Assembly: GCA_014728175.1 (NCBI GenBank)
Contig: WJMA01000013.1
Span: 29,887-93,886 of the forward strand
Direction of reading: 5' to 3'
Origin: Candidatus Fermentibacterota bacterium
Lineage (GTDB): Bacteria; Fermentibacterota; Fermentibacteria; Fermentibacterales; JCC-6
Length of the DNA stretch: 64,000 bases
In this document: one piece after another, positions 61,484 to 64,000 of the stretch
Position numbering within the stretch: position 1 is the first letter of the stretch
Layout: the number at the start of each line of letters is the position of its first letter
Made by a program: the position numbers and the translations under genes
The notes under the pieces: model-generated
Told to the model about the DNA's origin: nothing
What the model saw: the letters and a program-made list of their open reading frames with translations, nothing else
Database searches by the model: none

Positions 61484-63490
61484 CTATATGGACAGGACGG
61501 TGAACTCGATACGGCGGTTCTGAGCCTTGTTGGCAGCGCTGGTGTTGGGCACCGCCGGCTGGCTCTCGCCGAATCCTATCGTGGTCAACCTGCTCGGGTT
61601 GATCCCGTTGTTGACCAGGTAGTTGAACACGGAGGCAGCACGCTGCTCGCTCAACGTCTGGTTGTACGAGGCGCTGCCGTCCGAGTCGGTGTGACCCGCT
61701 ATCTGGATGCGAGCACTCGAGTTCTCCTTCAAGAGCTCGACTATGTTGTTCAGGACCGGGTATGACTCCGGCTTTAACGTCGCGCTGGCAACGTCGAAGT
61801 AGATGTTGCTGAAGGACATTACCTGCCCCTCTTCCAGCGCGGGTCTAAGCTCGAAGTCCACGACCACGGACTGGTCGGCAGGTACGACCACCGGCTTGGT
61901 GCGGGTCACGTAGTCCTCGTGCTCCGCCTTGATGGTCCAGGTACCTTCCGGCGCCTCGAACTGGAATACGCCGTCGGCGTTGCACTCGACGCTTACCGGC
62001 TCCTCCGGTCCGGTTACCGTTATGGAGGCTATGACCGGCTCGCCGGTCTCGGCGTCGATCACCGTTCCGGTGATCTTGCCGGCGACGGCCTCCGGCCTCA
62101 TCTGGAAGTCCTTGACCACGTTTTGGCCGGCCTCCAGCACGATGGTGGCCGAGGCTGGCTCGTAGCCCTCCACCATAACGGTTATGGGTATGCTTCCGGG
62201 CGGCACGTCCACCTCGAAGTACCCGGTGACCGGGTCGGAGCGGACGGTATCGACCGGAACCCCGGCGAAGGTCAGCACGCCCTGTAGCTTATCTCCGGTC
62301 CTGGCGTCCATCACCATGCCCGAGATGGTTCCCTGGGTGGGCCCGATCTCCTCGACCATCAGGTCGCTGGAGAAGGCCAGGCCAAAGCCTATGCCCCAGT
62401 CCTGCGTGGCGCCGGTGGGCAGGGGAGCGCGGGCTTCCCTGTCCTCCTCGCTCACCGGGCCCTGCTGGTAGAGGGCGTGGCCCAGGTCGTAGTACTCCGG
62501 GTCGTACTCGGTCAGGCCCAGGTCGAACGCTACGTCCAGCAGGAAACCGGCGTTGGTGTGGAACCGGATGCCCGGGGTGAAGTACGCGACTGAGTTGTAG
62601 CCGTCACGGCTTAGAAGCTCGTGCACGGTGTACTCGGTAAATACCGTTGCGTACTGGGTGGGGAACTCCGCGGCGAAGCCCAGGTTCAGCACGTCGTCCT
62701 CGACCCTCATGTGGACGTCGGTGCTGTCGTAGAAATTCACCTCGGTCTCCCCGTAGGAGTAACGGAAGTCGGTCATGTTGAAGGTTTGCTTGTACATCGC
62801 GTACCCGGCGTTGGCGTGGAACCTCAGCGGGGTACCCGGAGAGACTCCCGCCAGGTCGAGCGTGATTAGAGCGTCCGCGCCGATGGTGGTATGCCCGGTG
62901 GAAAGCATGGGGTTTCGCATCTCGTACATGGGCATGTTGTCGAACCACCGCCCGCAGGGGTCCTCGCTGGTAACCACCTCGTTGGACGGGGGCGCGAACT
63001 CGAACCAGTTCTGTATTCCCAGCCAGACCAGCTGGTTGGAGGGAGTTGGCGTGAAACCCGCCTTGATTCCCACCCGGGTATCCGAGACCCCGTGGTTGCC
63101 GTCCCAGCGTCCGGCTGAGAAGCCCCTGGGCTGGACCAGATCCCGCTCGTAGTAGGTGATCTTGTAGGTGAGTCTGGTGGCTATCTCCAGCCAGTCGGTA
63201 GCCCCGTAATCGACCACGAAGTACCCTATTGCCAGGTGCTCCTTGTCCTTTACGTTCAACAGGCTGTCGAAGAAGCCCTGCTGGGTCTCTGCGAAGAAGC
63301 GGATGTCCTCGAGATCGTTGGTGCTGGCCCAGTACTTGGGCATCAGACCGAAGGCGATCTCGTTCTGCCCTATCGTTCTTCCGCTGCCGACCCGGTGAAC
63401 CCCGCGGAACCCCGAGAGCGACGGAAGGGCGTAGGAGCTGCCCGCCAGCACCAGAAGCACCAGCAAAGCAGAAAACAACTTGAGTCTCAT
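61484..63490 (-). CDS. OmpA-family outer-membrane protein with carboxypeptidase-regulatory-like repeats (paralogue 2)
   Basis: The 668-residue protein has the same order as paralogue 1: signal peptide (about 1-21), barrel-like part (about 25-370), two beta-sandwich repeats (GMVMDARTGDKLQGVLTF; GTVIDAETGEPVIASITV) and an OmpA domain with QIAGHTDSDGSASYNQTLSE ending NRRIEFTVLSI. The ATG follows AAAGGAGGGG and a near-consensus promoter. It is probably an abundant outer-membrane protein. It is the promoter-proximal member of the pair. Confidence 0.9.
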   Translation of the reverse strand: MRLKLFSALLVLLVLAGSSYALPSLSGFRGVHRVGSGRTIGQNEIAFGLMPKYWASTNDLEDIRFFAETQQGFFDSLLNVKDKEHLAIGYFVVDYGATDWLEIATRLTYKITYYERDLVQPRGFSAGRWDGNHGVSDTRVGIKAGFTPTPSNQLVWLGIQNWFEFAPPSNEVVTSEDPCGRWFDNMPMYEMRNPMLSTGHTTIGADALITLDLAGVSPGTPLRFHANAGYAMYKQTFNMTDFRYSYGETEVNFYDSTDVHMRVEDDVLNLGFAAEFPTQYATVFTEYTVHELLSRDGYNSVAYFTPGIRFHTNAGFLLDVAFDLGLTEYDPEYYDLGHALYQQGPVSEEDREARAPLPTGATQDWGIGFGLAFSSDLMVEEIGPTQGTISGMVMDARTGDKLQGVLTFAGVPVDTVRSDPVTGYFEVDVPPGSIPITVMVEGYEPASATIVLEAGQNVVKDFQMRPEAVAGKITGTVIDAETGEPVIASITVTGPEEPVSVECNADGVFQFEAPEGTWTIKAEHEDYVTRTKPVVVPADQSVVVDFELRPALEEGQVMSFSNIYFDVASATLKPESYPVLNNIVELLKENSSARIQIAGHTDSDGSASYNQTLSEQRAASVFNYLVNNGINPSRLTTIGFGESQPAVPNTSAANKAQNRRIEFTVLSI

Positions 63491-63529
63491 TAACCCCTCC
63501 TTTCGTAGACACTTGAAATAGTTTTGACA

Positions 63530-63558
63530 ATTAGAATGCCAAGCCGCGACCTTGTCAA
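63530..63558 (-). promoter_or_regulatory. strong promoter of the OmpA-family pair
   Basis: On the minus strand a perfect TTGACA (63558-63553) and TCTAAT (63535-63530, 5/6) are separated by exactly 17 bases. It is the best sigma70 match in the window. It is followed by a short leader and a strong ribosome binding site. Confidence 0.8.
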
Positions 63559-63572
63559 CGTTACCGCCGAGA

Positions 63573-63602
63573 TTGACATGCGTCCACGGGCTGACCTATT
63601 TC
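63573..63602 (+). promoter_or_regulatory. possible promoter of the acylphosphatase gene
   Basis: A perfect TTGACA at 63573-63578 points right. The best -10 (TATTTC at 63597-63602, 18-base spacer) matches only 3/6. It diverges from the OmpA promoter with the two -35 boxes 14 bases apart. Confidence 0.4.
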
Positions 63603-63624
63603 GTATTGTTTGCTGGGAGGTACT

Positions 63625-63900
63625 ATGATTTGCCGTGAGGTTCGCGTAACCGGAGTGGTCCAGGGAGTGGGCTTCCGTTACTGGGCGGTGAGGACCGCCC
63701 AGTCTCTGGGATTGAGAGGCTGGGTGAGAAACCGCCTCGACGGCTCCGTGGAACTTCTGGTCTGCGGCTCGAAGGATTCGGTGGAGTCGATGGTACGGGA
63801 GTGCCGAAGAGGTCCTTCCGCGGCCTCCGTCGACAACGTCCGGCAGAGCCCCGCGGATTGCGGCGGAGAAGAGCTGGATGGATTCTCGGTAAGGTTCTGA
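63625..63900 (+). CDS. acyP: acylphosphatase
   Basis: The 91-residue protein has VTGVVQGVGFRYWAVRTAQSLGLRGWVRN (about 8-36), containing the catalytic Arg of GFRYW and the Asn of WVRN. GSVELLVCG is the next strand. It hydrolyses acyl phosphates. ATG at 63625 after GGGAGG; a TTG at 63610 would add five residues. An acylphosphatase could drain the acyl-phosphates made by the ptb-buk route. That is speculation. Confidence 0.94.
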   Translation: MICREVRVTGVVQGVGFRYWAVRTAQSLGLRGWVRNRLDGSVELLVCGSKDSVESMVRECRRGPSAASVDNVRQSPADCGGEELDGFSVRF

Positions 63901-63931
63901 GAGCCCTTCCCCGGCCAACGAAAGGTCGTCG

Positions 63932-64000
63932 ATGAGACTTACTGTATTGCTTCTGCTGACGGTCGCCGTATGCGCCTTCGCATACGATCCCCTCTATTAC
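63932..64000 (+). CDS. start of an exported protein, cut by the window end
   Basis: The last 23 codons begin MRLTVLLLLTVAVCAFAYDP, a short basic N-terminus followed by a hydrophobic core and an A-x-A-like site. This reads as a signal peptide. AAAGG lies 7 bases before the ATG. The protein beyond is outside the window. Confidence 0.55.
   Translation, partial: MRLTVLLLLTVAVCAFAYDPLYY

Overview
This 64 kb, GC-rich window comes from a bacterial chromosome and contains the replication origin neighbourhood. The conserved block rpmH-rnpA-yidD-yidC-mnmE-mnmG-rsmG-parA-parB runs leftward and dnaA-dnaN-DUF721-gyrB-gyrA runs rightward. DnaA-box-like sites lie on both sides of dnaA, and two parS-like palindromes lie in mnmG/rsmG. 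The cell is a diderm: it has OmpA-family proteins, a lipoprotein thioredoxin and a YidC with a large periplasmic domain. It looks anaerobic and fermentative, with a ferredoxin-dependent 2-oxoacid oxidoreductase, butyrate kinase, hydrogenase maturation genes and a V/A-type ATPase whose c subunit carries sodium ligands. Secreted proteins end in Bacteroidetes/FCB-style C-terminal Ig-like modules. An uncultivated FCB-type lineage (Fermentibacterota/Eisenbacteria/WOR-3-like) is my best guess, but this is inference. GTG and TTG starts and 4-base start/stop overlaps are very common. Layout: 1-5.4 kb (+) holds a DUF2232 tail, rplI, tsaD, acpS, nnr, an HD protein and a sugar-isomerase-fold protein. 5.4-9.8 kb (-) is a ptb-buk-iorA-iorB operon that could turn 2-oxoacids into acyl phosphates and ATP. 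10.0-14.8 kb (+) holds a HAD phosphatase, membrane proteins, and a glycosyltransferase/formyltransferase/deacetylase run with its own promoter and terminator. 14.8-15.7 kb holds a ferredoxin and a tail-to-tail pair of small related helical proteins beside parB. 15.7-31.1 kb is the origin region. 31.2-34.8 kb encodes a 1201-residue helical protein I do not recognise. 35.0-35.7 kb encodes a membrane/coiled-coil stub plus a bactofilin. 35.7-44.6 kb is a V-type ATPase operon (H/G, I, K, E, C, F, A, B, D) behind a structured leader. 44.7-46.9 kb encodes a secreted C39-like multidomain protein. 46.9-52.5 kb (-) is a hypFCDEAB set with no hydrogenase structural genes in view. 52.5-56.0 kb (+) holds an EamA transporter, a MATE transporter and a GT-B protein. 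56.1-58.4 kb holds a REP-type transposase and a secreted caspase/legumain-like protease. 58.5-64 kb holds a thioredoxin lipoprotein, a NUDIX hydrolase, two tandem OmpA-family paralogues, an acylphosphatase and the start of another exported protein. The most interesting unexplained items are the 1201-residue protein beside gyrA, the FE-x-GW paralogue pair beside parAB, the peptidase-less M23-type stub with its bactofilin, the metal-site-eroded sugar isomerase homologue, and the structured leader of the probably Na+-coupled V-ATPase. No tRNA, rRNA, CRISPR array or prophage was seen.
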